Positions 24,467 to 33,387 of a stretch of 64,000 nt of DNA are shown in pieces; within the stretch, counting starts at the first letter, position 1; every line of letters begins with the position of its first letter. A program made the position numbers and the translations under genes. The notes under the pieces were generated by a model. It had not been told where the DNA came from. It saw only the letters and a list, made by a program, of their open reading frames with translations, and did no database searches. The DNA is from Nocardia yamanashiensis NBRC 100130 (GTDB taxonomy: Bacteria > Actinomycetota > Actinomycetes > Mycobacteriales > Mycobacteriaceae), in NCBI RefSeq assembly GCF_001613325.1, contig NZ_BDCD01000021.1:62001-126000 (forward strand), in the 5' to 3' direction.

Positions 24467-25429
24467 TCACGCCGTGACCGCCAGAGTCGCGGCCAACCCG
24501 AAGACTACCGCCATCGCCAGCACTTCGAAAATCGACCGCCGCAGCGAGCCCGCCGCGTCCATTCGATGGTCCGTCGCCAGCGGCACCCAGGTGCGCCGCC
24601 ACCACCAGCCCAGCCCCAGCAGCGCCGCCAGCAGCACCGTCTTCGCCAGCAGGATGCGGCCGTAGCCGGTGTCGAAAAGCGGTGCGAGCCCGCCGATCCG
24701 GACCAGGCCGTCGATCAACCCGGTCACCGTGACGGTGGCCGCGAGCGGCAGCGCCCACCCCGAATAGCGCGGCAGCAGCACCGCCCATTCGCCGCGGGTG
24801 CGCACCACCAGCGCCAGCGCCAGCAGCGCCCCGAACCACAGCGAGGCCGCCAGCGCGTGCACCGCGCCCAGCACCGAACCGAGGAACTGCTGCGACAGAT
24901 GCCCGGTGATGGGCCGCAGCGCGATGGTCACCGCCGTGAACACCAGCACCAGATCCGCGGTGGCGCGCTCCGGATTCCGGAAACCGAACGCGCTGTACAT
25001 CGCCACCGCACCGCAGCCGACCAGCAGTGCGATACCGATCTGGCCGCCGCTCACATCGGTCAGGTACTCGCCGAAGCGATCGGCGCTCAGCTGCCGCACC
25101 GGAACGCCCTGCACTTCGGCGGCTTCCAGCACCAGCATGCTGAATTCCATTGCCGCCCACAGGCCCGCCAGCACGGTCAGCAGCCGCCACGGCGTGTCGA
25201 GGCGATCGCGCAGGCGGGGGAGCGCGGCCAGGCCGAGCACCGTCGCGCCCGCGCAATCGGCGAAGACCCGGGCGGTGGCCTCGGGCTGCACCGGGTCGTT
25301 CGCGGCGAGGATCCAGGCCAGCAGCGCGCCGAGCAGGCCGCACGGAACGACCAGCAGCAGTAGCCATCTCGTTCTACTGTCGCCGGTCGCCCCGCGGTCG
25401 CGGCGATCGGTGCGGTCGGACCGGTTCAC
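24467..25429 (-). CDS. copD: CopD-family copper membrane protein
   Basis: A 320-residue protein with about eight membrane helices. The CopD signature is in the second half: SVLGAVHALAASLWFGALLAL followed by GLIDGLVRIG and GYGRILLAKTVLLAALLGLGWWWRR. CopD works with CopC to move copper across the membrane. The ATG overlaps the copC stop by four bases, so the two are translationally coupled. It is the last gene of a four-gene copper cluster on the minus strand. Homology alone cannot tell uptake from resistance. Confidence 0.9.
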   Translation of the reverse strand: MNRSDRTDRRDRGATGDSRTRWLLLLVVPCGLLGALLAWILAANDPVQPEATARVFADCAGATVLGLAALPRLRDRLDTPWRLLTVLAGLWAAMEFSMLVLEAAEVQGVPVRQLSADRFGEYLTDVSGGQIGIALLVGCGAVAMYSAFGFRNPERATADLVLVFTAVTIALRPITGHLSQQFLGSVLGAVHALAASLWFGALLALALVVRTRGEWAVLLPRYSGWALPLAATVTVTGLIDGLVRIGGLAPLFDTGYGRILLAKTVLLAALLGLGWWWRRTWVPLATDHRMDAAGSLRRSIFEVLAMAVVFGLAATLAVTA

Positions 25430-25962
25430 TTACGCTGCTTACCCCGGCCGCCCAGCAGTGCGAACGCCAGACCGCCGCCGAACAGCACCACCGCGCCCGC
25501 GATGAACACCCACAGCGGGACGCCGCCGTTATCGGAATCGCCGGATTTGGCCGAGCTGTCGGCCTTGGCGCCGGGGGTGCCGTTGCCGGCCTTGGTGAGC
25601 GTGAAGGAGCGGGTGCCCTTCACCGGATGGCCGTCGGCGGACGTCACCCGGTAGGCGATCTTGTATTCGCCGGCCGGGCCCAGTTCGCCCACCTCGACGC
25701 TGACCGTGGCGCCCTCCACCTTCGGCTGGCCCTTGGACCACAGATTGCCGTCCGGGCCGGTCACCGTCATGGACGGGAACGAGGCCTGCAGGTCCTCGTT
25801 GAAGGTGACGGTCACCCGCGCGGGCGAGGCGTCGATCTTGGCCCCGTCCTCGGGCGAGGACGCGATGGCGGCCGAATGCGCGTTCGCGACACCGCCGCTG
25901 AGCAGGGCGAGCACGGTGACCAGCAGGCCGGTGAGCACACCGGCGAAGATCTTGCGCATCAT
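25426..25962 (-). CDS. copC: CopC-family secreted copper-binding protein
   Basis: A 178-residue protein with signal peptide (FAGVLTGLLVTVLALLSGG, cleavage before HSAAIASSP), leaving a mature N-terminal His, the copper ligand of CopC/YobA proteins. The beta-sandwich includes PEDGAKIDASPARVTVTFNEDL and SADGHPVKGTRSFTL, where Asp and His complete a Cu(II) site. A linker and C-terminal membrane helix (VPLWVFIAGAVVLFGGGLAF) then anchor the protein. ATGATG at 25962 overlaps the ycnI stop (ATGA). It probably delivers copper to CopD. Confidence 0.93.
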   Translation of the reverse strand: MMRKIFAGVLTGLLVTVLALLSGGVANAHSAAIASSPEDGAKIDASPARVTVTFNEDLQASFPSMTVTGPDGNLWSKGQPKVEGATVSVEVGELGPAGEYKIAYRVTSADGHPVKGTRSFTLTKAGNGTPGAKADSSAKSGDSDNGGVPLWVFIAGAVVLFGGGLAFALLGGRGKQRK

Positions 25963-26612
25963 GACCGGCGACCCCGGATCACGCTGCCCAGACCCAGCGC
26001 CGCGCCCAGCGCGCCCAGCGCCAGGCCGATGCCGCCGAGCCAGCGGGCGGTGGTGTCGGTGCCGGCGTCGGCATCCTTGCCCGCCCCGGCGATGCTGTGA
26101 TCGTCGGCGTCGCCCTTGGCCTCGCCCAAAGACAGTGCGGGAGCGGGATGCTCGGGCTCGGAACCGTCGGAGTTCTCCGGCTGATTCCACTCCACGACCT
26201 TGCCGTCACTGTAGGTCTGGGTGGCGGGGAAGCTCAGCTTCTCCTGCTTGGGCAGCGGGCCCAGCGACAGCACGAACCGCTGGAACTGGCCGGGCGCCAC
26301 GCCCGCGTTCCCGGGCTCCACGGCCCAGGTCACCGACACCGCCTCGCCCTTGTCGTTGCGATCGATCTTCTCCGACCAACCGGCCATCGGCTCGGTGCGG
26401 ATGCTCTTCAGATTCGGCACCGCCACGGTCAGTTTCGTGGTCGACGCGGTATTCGATTCGGTCGGCACCTTGAAGGTGGCGACGGTGTATCCGCCCTGCG
26501 CCGCGCCGGGCGCGTCCACGGTCACGTGCGCGGATGCGACGCCCGCGCCGAGCAGCGTCAGACCCACGACCGCGCCGCTCGCGGTGAGCGCACGCGAAAT
26601 AGAGGTGTACAT
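25959..26612 (-). CDS. ycnI: YcnI-family (DUF1775) copper-binding protein
   Basis: A 217-residue exported protein. After a signal peptide, the mature chain begins HVTVDAPGAAQGGY; the N-terminal His with a conserved Glu and Trp forms the monohistidine copper site of YcnI. TFKVPTES and WAVEPGNAGVAPGQFQRFVLS are DUF1775 motifs. A C-terminal membrane helix (WLGGIGLALGALGAALGLGS) anchors it. I chose ATG 26612, seven residues inside the longest frame, because the signal peptide begins there. Stop overlaps the copC start. Confidence 0.92.
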   Translation of the reverse strand: MYTSISRALTASGAVVGLTLLGAGVASAHVTVDAPGAAQGGYTVATFKVPTESNTASTTKLTVAVPNLKSIRTEPMAGWSEKIDRNDKGEAVSVTWAVEPGNAGVAPGQFQRFVLSLGPLPKQEKLSFPATQTYSDGKVVEWNQPENSDGSEPEHPAPALSLGEAKGDADDHSIAGAGKDADAGTDTTARWLGGIGLALGALGAALGLGSVIRGRRS

Positions 26613-26658
26613 GAATGAATGGCCTTTTCTCACAAAGGTTTACGGGTGAATGCGGAAC

Positions 26659-27309
26659 TCACACCGTGACCGGGGGTGCGCGCGGCCCCGCCGCACCCGC
26701 CGTGAGCAGGTCCTTCAATGTGATGCGCGGACCCGTCCACGCGGTCACCGACACCTGGACCGGCAGCGCGCCCGGCCGGGCGCACACCACCCGGATCGCC
26801 TGCGAGACAAGCCCGTAAAGCCGCTCGGCGGTCAGGATCAGCAACGCACAGGCGATCGCGGCCACCATATGCGCCGCCGCCATCGCCCCGTCCGAGACGA
26901 GTTCGGCACTGCCGGAAGCGAATCCGCCGGGCTCCGCACCGTGCCCGCCGTGCGCCAGCCCGCTCAGCGCCACATGGCACACCGGCTGCCCCACCGCCAT
27001 GAGCGCCGGCAGCGCGATGCGCGAGGTCGCCCGCGGCAAGTTCGAGGCCAGCACCCCGATCACACCCGCCGCGAGCAATAGCAGCGTCGCACCGGTCGAG
27101 CCGGGTAGCCCGCCGCCCGCCGATCCGTGCGCCGCGATCGCCACGGCGGCTGTCAGCACTCCGGTCAAACCACCACGGAGCCAATCGGTTCGATCGCTCC
27201 CGCCTCGATTCCCCTCGAAATGACGGGGGGATGCCTCCGTCGAGCGCACACGCGGACCGCCGGTTGCGGGGACGGTTCCCCGGCCGAGGGCGGACGCGCG
27301 GCGGTGCAT
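26659..27309 (-). CDS. Small polytopic membrane protein of the copper cluster
   Basis: A 216-residue protein with about four membrane helices (LTGVLTAAVAIAAHG, TLLLLAAGVIGVLASNL, then AAAHMVAAIACALLILTAERL). A His/Gly motif, HVALSGLAHGGHGAEPGG, and AAAHMV could bind copper. It lies 46 bases upstream of ycnI on the same strand and is probably cotranscribed. The start is uncertain: the N-terminal 40 residues are charged and atypical, and an in-frame GTG at 27249 is an alternative. No named family is recognised; the role is inferred from position only. Confidence 0.7.
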   Translation of the reverse strand: MHRRASALGRGTVPATGGPRVRSTEASPRHFEGNRGGSDRTDWLRGGLTGVLTAAVAIAAHGSAGGGLPGSTGATLLLLAAGVIGVLASNLPRATSRIALPALMAVGQPVCHVALSGLAHGGHGAEPGGFASGSAELVSDGAMAAAHMVAAIACALLILTAERLYGLVSQAIRVVCARPGALPVQVSVTAWTGPRITLKDLLTAGAAGPRAPPVTV

Positions 27310-27316
27310 CGGAAAC

Positions 27317-27955
27317 TCAGTTCACGCCGAGACGCGCGAGTACGTCGGATTCGATGCCCGACAGCTCGTTGGAGATGGAGGCGTGCACGGCGCGACGGCG
27401 CTGCACCGGCATCTGCGCGGCGGTGCGGGTCGCGGCGGCCAGGCTGTCCAGGCGATCGCGGGTGGCGGTGGCGAACTTCTTGGTGTCCGCGTCGGAGTTC
27501 TTCTTCTCCACCTCGGCCAGCGTGGCTTCCACATTGGTCAGGCGGGCCTGCAGCTTCGCGCCCGGTCCGGAGAAGTCGCCCAGCTGGTTCACGCCGATAC
27601 CCAGCTGCTGGGCCCGCCGCTGGTCCAGCTGCCCGCGCACGATGGTCGCGCCCCGGTAGGCGAGCGGCGCCAGCACCGGCACCAGAATCCGCGCCACGCT
27701 CAGGTACTTGCGCACCGAGGCCACACTGAACGGATCCCGCTCCGCCTTGGCGGCCAGCTTCAGCGCCGCCTTCTCCTCGGCCTGCAATTTGGCGATCTCC
27801 GCCTTCGCCACCCGGGCCTGGGTCCGCGACTCGGCCCGATTCCGCTTGCGCTCGTTGCGCGCCCCGAGCTTGGCCTCCATACCGGCCTTGTGCTTGAGGG
27901 CTTTCGCCTCGGCTCGGCGGCTGACCCGCTTCTTGCGCTTGGTGAACAACCCCAT
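27317..27955 (-). CDS. DUF6474-like basic coiled-coil protein
   Basis: A 212-residue protein. The first 60 residues are very basic (MGLFTKRKKRVSRRAEAKALK), followed by a charged helical stretch (KAEIAKLQAEEKAALKLAAKAER) likely to form a coiled coil, a weak membrane segment (YLSVARILVPVLAPLAYRG) and a helical C-terminal half with VEATLAEVEKKNSD. The family is conserved in Nocardia and mycobacteria as DUF6474 without known function. The seven-base gap to the membrane protein downstream may be cotranscription. Confidence 0.75.
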   Translation of the reverse strand: MGLFTKRKKRVSRRAEAKALKHKAGMEAKLGARNERKRNRAESRTQARVAKAEIAKLQAEEKAALKLAAKAERDPFSVASVRKYLSVARILVPVLAPLAYRGATIVRGQLDQRRAQQLGIGVNQLGDFSGPGAKLQARLTNVEATLAEVEKKNSDADTKKFATATRDRLDSLAAATRTAAQMPVQRRRAVHASISNELSGIESDVLARLGVN

Positions 27956-28179
27956 TGATGGCCTCCGTCATGCTGGTTCGCCATGGCAGCACAGGGCCGG
28001 GGGAATGCCTGTCCGCCCATGAAACACAGTTTGCCGATCACCTTAACCGTTGCCCGTCACGGGCCGCCCGCACCCGGCGGTTTCGACGCGGCTTCGTGCC
28101 ACCTTTTCCTTCTTTTCCGGCCCATCCGAAACGTCTCGGGCGTGGCGGGATTCGGCGCGGCGCGGGTGCGGGGCCAACG

Positions 28180-29859
28180 GTGTCGGGGGTTACGGCCATA
28201 CTGCTAGGCGTGTATTCGGGCATCGGTGACCATGGCGAGCGGGCCGCGTTTCTGGACGCGCGGGCGCTGATCGGGTGCCGGCACCGGCTGCTTCTGGACG
28301 CCACCCACCCGGAGGTGCTGCACGGAGTTGCCGAGGACGCCGGCGTGCAGCAGCGGCGGGAGGCGGCCGCGGCGCACAGACAGAATGTGCGCGACACGCT
28401 GGTGGGGGCCGATCCGGGCAAGTGGGTGGTGATCCCGCCGGGGCAGCCGGCGCGGGACCGGGCGGCGGCGACCATGGCCGCCATGGAGTCGGGCGTGGAG
28501 CGGATCTGGGGCGGGTTGCTGCCGCAGGAGACCGACACCGGGCGGCGCGGCGGCTGCGAGATCCTGTGGCGCGATACCGACCGGGGCGGATACATCCCGG
28601 TGGTGGTGGTGAACCACAAGGTGACCGATCCGCGGCAGCCCGACCCGGCGGACTATCACCCGCTGACGACCGGTCTGTACGAATGGAATCCCAAGCCGGA
28701 CAAGCACGTCCGCACCCGCCCGCAACCGCGTGACCAGCAGCGCCTCGCGCACCTCTACCGCATGCTGCAGCGGCACGGCATGGCCAGCCCCGCCCTGGTC
28801 GGCGGCGCCATCGGCTACCACTTCGACCGCATCCTGGTGCACGACCTCGGTCCGATCCTGGACGACTACGACCGCCGCTACGCCGACCGCATCGCCGTGG
28901 TGCGCGGCGAACTGCCCACCGTCCCCTCCAAGGTCCCCGAATGCCGCCAATGCCCCTGGTGGACCCGCGCTCCCGAAGAGGGTGGCCTGAGCTGCGAGAA
29001 ATGGCTGATCGCGCACCGCGACATCAGCCTGGTCGCCCCGGGCGCGCGCGCCGAGGTGCTGCGCCGGCACGGCGTGGAGACCATCGACGATCTGGCGGGC
29101 TGGACCGGCGACGACCCGGACGACTGGCATTTCGAACCCTTCACCGAAACCGTGGTGACCGCCCGCGCCTGGGCCACCGGCGCCCCGCTGGTGCGCCGCG
29201 TCGAGCCCATCCGGGTGCAGCGCGCCGACGTCGAGGTGGACGTGGACCTGGAGAGCTACCAGGAACACGGCGCCTACCTGTGGGGCACCCTGCTGGACGG
29301 CGTCTACCGCCCGTTCGTCACCTGGGATCCGCTGCCCACCACGGACGAGGGCCGTTCCTTCGCCGAATTCTGGAACTGGCTCATGGAAGTCCGCGCGCAG
29401 GCCGCCGCCGACGGCAAAACCTTTGCCGCCTACTGCTATTCGCGCACGGCCGAAGACAAATGGCTGTATGAATCGGCCCGCCGCTTCGCCGGCATGCCCG
29501 GCATCCCCACCGAGAAGCAGATCCAGCAGTTCGTCGACGGCCCGCAATGGGTGGACATGTTCCAGGCCGTCTCCGACCAGTTCATCTGCCCGAACGGCAA
29601 GGGCCTCAAGAAGATCGCCCCCGTCGCCGGTTTCGGCTGGCGCGATCCGGAGGCCGGCGGCGAGGCGTCCATGGCCTGGTACCGCCTCGCGGTCGCCTAC
29701 GACGGCGGCGAGCCGGACCTGTCGCAGCGCACCCGCATCCTCGAATACAACGAGGACGATGTGCTGGCCACCAAGACATTGCGGGACTGGATGACCGATC
29801 GCGCCGATGCCGAGGTTCCCTCCATCGCCGACTTCGCCCGTCGTAATATCGCGTCGTGA
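28180..29859 (+). CDS. RecB-like nuclease of the TM0106 family
   Basis: A 559-residue protein with an N-terminal RecB/Cas4-like nuclease region (RALIGCRHRLLLDATHPEV, then GCEILWRDTDRGGYIPVVVVNHKV) and a C-terminal RNase H-like region (TEKQIQQFVDGPQWVDMF, EYNEDDVLATKTLRDWM). Cysteines PECRQCPWW and GLSCEKW resemble the Fe-S-associated cysteines of Cas4/AddB-type nucleases. TM0106-family proteins are predicted DNA-repair nucleases; M. tuberculosis has one. The start is uncertain between GTG 28180 and GTG 28210; neither has a strong ribosome binding site. Its stop overlaps the htpG start, an unusual pairing of nuclease and chaperone. No CRISPR array is nearby. Confidence 0.85.
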   Translation: MSGVTAILLGVYSGIGDHGERAAFLDARALIGCRHRLLLDATHPEVLHGVAEDAGVQQRREAAAAHRQNVRDTLVGADPGKWVVIPPGQPARDRAAATMAAMESGVERIWGGLLPQETDTGRRGGCEILWRDTDRGGYIPVVVVNHKVTDPRQPDPADYHPLTTGLYEWNPKPDKHVRTRPQPRDQQRLAHLYRMLQRHGMASPALVGGAIGYHFDRILVHDLGPILDDYDRRYADRIAVVRGELPTVPSKVPECRQCPWWTRAPEEGGLSCEKWLIAHRDISLVAPGARAEVLRRHGVETIDDLAGWTGDDPDDWHFEPFTETVVTARAWATGAPLVRRVEPIRVQRADVEVDVDLESYQEHGAYLWGTLLDGVYRPFVTWDPLPTTDEGRSFAEFWNWLMEVRAQAAADGKTFAAYCYSRTAEDKWLYESARRFAGMPGIPTEKQIQQFVDGPQWVDMFQAVSDQFICPNGKGLKKIAPVAGFGWRDPEAGGEASMAWYRLAVAYDGGEPDLSQRTRILEYNEDDVLATKTLRDWMTDRADAEVPSIADFARRNIAS

Positions 29860-31808
29860 CCGAACACATCGAACACCTGGAGTTTCAGGCCGAGACCCAT
29901 CAGCTGCTGGAGCTGATGATTCACTCGGTGTATTCGAACAAGGACACGTTCCTTCGCGAACTCATCTCGAACGCCTCGGACGCGCTGGACAAGCTGCGCC
30001 TGGAGTCGTTCCGTGACAAGGATCTGTCCGCCGACATCTCCGATCTGCACATCGAACTCGAGGTCGATCGCGACAATCGGGTGCTGACCGTGCGCGACAA
30101 CGGCATCGGCATGTCGCGCGCCGAAGTGGTGGATCTGATCGGCACGCTCGCCAAGTCGGGCACCGCCCAATTGCGCAAGCAGCTGCTCGAGACCAAGCCG
30201 GATCAGGCGGCCGAGGAACTCATCGGCCAGTTCGGCATCGGTTTCTATTCCACCTTCATGGTGGCCGACAAGGTCGCGCTCACCACCCGCAAGGCGGGCG
30301 AAACCACCGGCACCCGTTGGGAATCCGCCGCAGGCAGCCCGACCTACTCCATCGAGGAGCTCGCCGAGGCCCCGCAGGGCACCTCGGTGACCCTGCACCT
30401 CAAGCCCGCCGACGAGGACGATCACCTCTTCGATTACACGCAGGAGTGGAAGCTCCGCGAAATCGTCAAGAAGTACTCGGATTTCATCGCCTGGCCGATC
30501 CGCATGGACGTGACCCGCACGGTCATGGACGGCGAGGGCGAGGACAAGGTCGAGAAGGAACTCACCGAAACCCAGACCCTGAACTCCCAGAAGGCGCTGT
30601 GGACCCGGCCCCGGTCGGAGGTCAGCGACGAGGAGTACACCGAGTTCTACAAGCACGTCAGCCACGCCTGGGACGATCCGCTGGAGATCATCCCGATGAA
30701 GGCCGAGGGCACCTTCGAATATCAAGCGCTGCTGTTCATTCCGGCGCACGCGCCGTTCGACCTGTTCGCGCGTGAGCACAAGCGCGGCGTCCAGCTCTAC
30801 GTGCGCCGGGTGTTCATCATGGACAACTGCGAAGAGCTGATGCCGGAGTACCTGCGCTTCGTCAAGGGCGTGGTGGACGCGCAGGACCTGTCGCTCAATG
30901 TCTCCCGCGAGATCCTGCAGCAGGACCGGCAGATCCGGGCCATTCGTAAGCGGCTGGTCAAGAAGGTGCTGTCCACGGTCAAGGACCTCAAGAACGCCGA
31001 GGACCAGACCAAGTACCAGTCCTTCTGGTCGGAGTTCGGCCGGGTGCTCAAGGAGGGCCTGCTCTCCGACGTCGACAATCGCGAAACCATCCTGGCGGTC
31101 TCGTCTTTCGCCTCCACCAATTCCGAGTCCGAGCTGACCACGCTCGCCGGATACGTGGAGCGCATGAAGGAGGGTCAGCAGGGGATCTACTACCTGACCG
31201 GCGAATCGCGGCAGCAGATCGAGAACTCCCCGCACATGGAGGCCTTCAAGGCCAAGGGCCTCGAGGTGCTGGTGCTGACCGATCCGGTCGACGAGATGTG
31301 GGTCGGCGCGGTCACCGAGTTCGAGGGCAAACCGATCCAGTCCATCGCCAAGGGCGAGATCGACCTGGAGACCGAGGACGAGAAGCAGGCGTCGGAGCAG
31401 CTGCGCGAGCAGCAGGAGAAGGATTTCGCCGACGTCCTGGGCTGGCTGAAGGAAACCCTGGACGCGGACGTCAAGGAGGTGCGCCTGACCAACCGGCTCA
31501 CCACCTCCCCGGCGTGCATCGTCGGTGACGTGTTCGACTTCACCCCGATGCTGGAACGTATGTATCGCGCGTCCGGGCAGGACCTGCCGCACAGCAAGCG
31601 GATTCTCGAACTGAACCCGGCGCACCCGCTGGTGACCGGGCTGCGGGACGCGTACGCGGGGGTGAAGGATGCCGAGGACAAGCCCGCCGAACTGGGCGAG
31701 ACCGCCGAATTGCTCTACGGCACAGCGGTTCTCGCCGAAGGCGGCGAGCTGAAGGATCCGGCGCACTTCGCCCGCATCCTGGCCGATCGGCTGACCCGCA
31801 CGCTCTGA
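29856..31808 (+). CDS. htpG: Molecular chaperone HtpG (Hsp90)
   Basis: A 650-residue cytosolic Hsp90 that folds client proteins with ATP. The GHKL ATPase domain has ELISNASDALDKLR, VRDNGIGMSRAEV and GQFGIGFYSTFMVADKV. The middle domain has RRVFIMDNCEELMPEYLRFVKGVVDAQDLSLNVSRE, and the C-terminal dimerisation domain is complete. The GTG start overlaps the preceding nuclease stop (GTGA). A hairpin terminator follows at 31821-31849. No CIRCE-type operator was seen upstream. Confidence 0.97.
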   Translation: MTEHIEHLEFQAETHQLLELMIHSVYSNKDTFLRELISNASDALDKLRLESFRDKDLSADISDLHIELEVDRDNRVLTVRDNGIGMSRAEVVDLIGTLAKSGTAQLRKQLLETKPDQAAEELIGQFGIGFYSTFMVADKVALTTRKAGETTGTRWESAAGSPTYSIEELAEAPQGTSVTLHLKPADEDDHLFDYTQEWKLREIVKKYSDFIAWPIRMDVTRTVMDGEGEDKVEKELTETQTLNSQKALWTRPRSEVSDEEYTEFYKHVSHAWDDPLEIIPMKAEGTFEYQALLFIPAHAPFDLFAREHKRGVQLYVRRVFIMDNCEELMPEYLRFVKGVVDAQDLSLNVSREILQQDRQIRAIRKRLVKKVLSTVKDLKNAEDQTKYQSFWSEFGRVLKEGLLSDVDNRETILAVSSFASTNSESELTTLAGYVERMKEGQQGIYYLTGESRQQIENSPHMEAFKAKGLEVLVLTDPVDEMWVGAVTEFEGKPIQSIAKGEIDLETEDEKQASEQLREQQEKDFADVLGWLKETLDADVKEVRLTNRLTTSPACIVGDVFDFTPMLERMYRASGQDLPHSKRILELNPAHPLVTGLRDAYAGVKDAEDKPAELGETAELLYGTAVLAEGGELKDPAHFARILADRLTRTL

Positions 31809-31820
31809 CCGAACCGATCA

Positions 31821-31849
31821 CCCGCCTTCGCTACCTGCGCGAAGGCGGG
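31821..31849 (+). terminator. Terminator after htpG
   Basis: CCCGCCTTCG (31821-31830) and CGAAGGCGGG (31840-31849) form a perfect 10-bp stem, followed by TTTCGG, 13 bases after the htpG stop. Confidence 0.8.
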
Positions 31850-31861
31850 TTTCGGTCATGC

Positions 31862-32104
31862 CCGCCGTGGCGCAAATGTGACGTCCGGCATCCTCGAGCG
31901 ATTTCGGGAACTCCTCCGAGACGCGTACGTTGTACGTCTTGGTCGTAAGTTTTTCGTGTTCGTGTTTTTCGCATGCTCGCGCTGAACATCGTGCGGGCGT
32001 CGCTTCACCTTGCCAGGCAAGTTGCAAGCCGCCTTCTGATCGACCCGGTCACCGCACCAGTGGGTGACCACGCAATAAAAGAAACACCTCGTCAGGAGAA
32101 GGTA
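31862..32104 (+). promoter_or_regulatory. Long 5' leader of the cold-shock gene
   Basis: The 243 bases before the cold-shock ATG contain no gene. They include T-rich stretches at about 31950-31970, and two hairpins: CTTGCC/GCAAG near 32010, and a 7-bp dyad GGTCACC (32047-32053)/GGTGACC (32063-32069). A long structured leader is typical of cold-shock genes, where mRNA folding sets translation by temperature. The promoter is not certain; AGGAGAAGG is the ribosome binding site at 32094-32102. Confidence 0.5.
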
Positions 32105-32305
32105 ATGGTTCAGGGCACCGTCAAGTGGTTCAACGCGGAGAAGGGCTACGGCTTCATCGCCCGCGAGGACGGCCCCGACGTTTTCGTCCACTACTCGGAG
32201 ATCGAGGGCAACGGCTACCGTCAGCTCGAGGAAGGCCAGTCGGTCTCCTTCGAGATCACCGAGGGCAAGAAGGGCCCGCAGGCAGCTGCGGTCCGCCCGC
32301 AGTAA
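32105..32305 (+). CDS. cspA: Cold-shock protein (CspA family)
   Basis: A 66-residue OB-fold RNA/DNA-binding protein. It carries both nucleic-acid-binding motifs: KGYGFIAR (RNP1) and DVFVHYSEI (RNP2), with the initial GTVKWFNAEKG typical of the family. It is thought to melt mRNA structure in the cytoplasm. ATG 32105 follows AGGAGAAGG. It is preceded by a long leader with hairpins and followed by a strong terminator, so it is monocistronic. Confidence 0.97.
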   Translation: MVQGTVKWFNAEKGYGFIAREDGPDVFVHYSEIEGNGYRQLEEGQSVSFEITEGKKGPQAAAVRPQ

Positions 32306-32355
32306 GACTGGTCCGTCGCGCACCTGACAGTGCGCGCCGCCCCGCTTCGAAATAA

Positions 32356-32387
32356 CAAAACCCGCACCGGTAACGGCGCGGGTTTTG
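32356..32387 (+). terminator. Terminator after the cold-shock gene
   Basis: CAAAACCCGC (32356-32365) and GCGGGTTTTG (32378-32387) form a perfect 10-bp stem with a U-rich 3' arm, 50 bases past the stop. Confidence 0.85.
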
Positions 32388-32399
32388 TCGTATCGGGGG

Positions 32400-32499
32400 T
32401 GTGGCGGCGAACCCCCGCATGCCACACCTGGGGGTCCGGGGGCTCGGCCCCCGGATTCCCCCTCCCACAGGGGGTTTGGGGGCGAAGCCCCCGAAACCC
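32400..32499. repeat. Three clustered GC palindromes (copy E) after the cold-shock gene
   Basis: GTGTGGC/GCCACAC spans about 32399-32427. TCCGGGGGC/GCCCCCGGA (32435-32455) has a TCG loop. GGGTTTGGGGGC (32472-32483) with GCCCCCGAAACCC (32487-32499) has a GAA loop and one bulge. The last two belong to the dispersed palindrome family. On the minus strand they are directly downstream of the SDR gene stop at 32504 and may terminate it. Confidence 0.6.
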
Positions 32500-32503
32500 A
32501 GCG

Positions 32504-33271
32504 TTAGCGCGGAGCCATGCGGAGGGCGCCGTCCATGCGGATGGTCTCGCCGTTGAGGTAGTCGTGCTCGGTGATGTACTGCGCGAGCTGCGCGTACTCG
32601 TCCGGGCGGCCCAGGCGGGACGGGAACGGCACGCCGGCCTCGAGGCCCTTGCGGTATTCCTCGGTGACACCGGCCAGCATCGGGGTGTCGATGATGCCGG
32701 GGGCGATGGTGTTGACGCGAATGCCGAACTGCGCCAGGTCACGAGCGGCCGGGATGGTCATGCCGGCGACGCCGCCCTTGGACGCCGAGTAGGCGATCTG
32801 CCCGATCTGGCCTTCGAACGCCGCGACGGACGCGGTGTTGATGACCACGCCGCGCTGGCCGTACTCGTCGACCGGTTCGGTCTTGGCGATGGCGTCGGCG
32901 GCCAGGCGCATCACATTGAAGGACCCGAGCAGGTTCACGGTGATCACGGTCCGGAACAGCTCGAGGTCGTGCGGCCCGTTCTTGGACAGGATGCGTCCCG
33001 CCCAGCCCACGCCCGCGCAGTTGACCACGATGCGCAGCGGCACACCGGATTCCACGACCTTGGCGACCGCGGCGGCGACATCGTCGGCGCTGGTCACGTC
33101 GGTCGGGATGAGGGTGACGCCGGCGGGGACGCTGTCGCCCGCACGCTCGATCGACTGTGCCAGGTCCAGGCCGAACACGGTGGCGCCGAGGTCGGCGAAG
33201 CGCTTGGCGGTGGCCGCACCCAGGCCGGAAGCGCCTCCGGTGACAATGGCGGCGGAGCCCGAAATCTCCAC
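32504..33271 (-). CDS. SDR-family dehydrogenase (3-hydroxyacyl-CoA dehydrogenase type II-like)
   Basis: A 255-residue short-chain dehydrogenase. The cofactor loop is TGGASGLGAATAKRFAD, the NAG motif appears as NCAGVG, and the catalytic Ser-Tyr-Lys is in NTASVAAFEGQIGQIAYSASKGG. VNTIAPGIIDTPML is the family PG motif. The sequence resembles HSD10/type II 3-hydroxyacyl-CoA dehydrogenases, which oxidise hydroxyacyl-CoAs or steroids with NAD. It is divergent from a second SDR gene across 153 bases. Confidence 0.92.
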   Translation of the reverse strand: MEISGSAAIVTGGASGLGAATAKRFADLGATVFGLDLAQSIERAGDSVPAGVTLIPTDVTSADDVAAAVAKVVESGVPLRIVVNCAGVGWAGRILSKNGPHDLELFRTVITVNLLGSFNVMRLAADAIAKTEPVDEYGQRGVVINTASVAAFEGQIGQIAYSASKGGVAGMTIPAARDLAQFGIRVNTIAPGIIDTPMLAGVTEEYRKGLEAGVPFPSRLGRPDEYAQLAQYITEHDYLNGETIRMDGALRMAPR

Positions 33272-33387
33272 GGTGGTTGGTCCTCTCGAACGTGGACGGC
33301 CCTCTCACTGGCCCTCCGTCAATAAGCACGATATCCGGATCGATCATGGTGCCCGCGCGGGGTCCGCGGAAGACGACCGTCGAGTTT

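Noticed and set aside
27955..28179. Coding extension of the nuclease gene upstream to 27955
   Set aside because: The extra 75 codons have no homology to the family, overlap the divergent gene's start, and family members begin near RALIGCRHRLLLD.
28180..29859. Possible CRISPR-associated Cas4 gene
   Set aside because: The protein is of TM0106 type with RNase H-like C-terminus, and there is no repeat-spacer array or other cas gene in the window.
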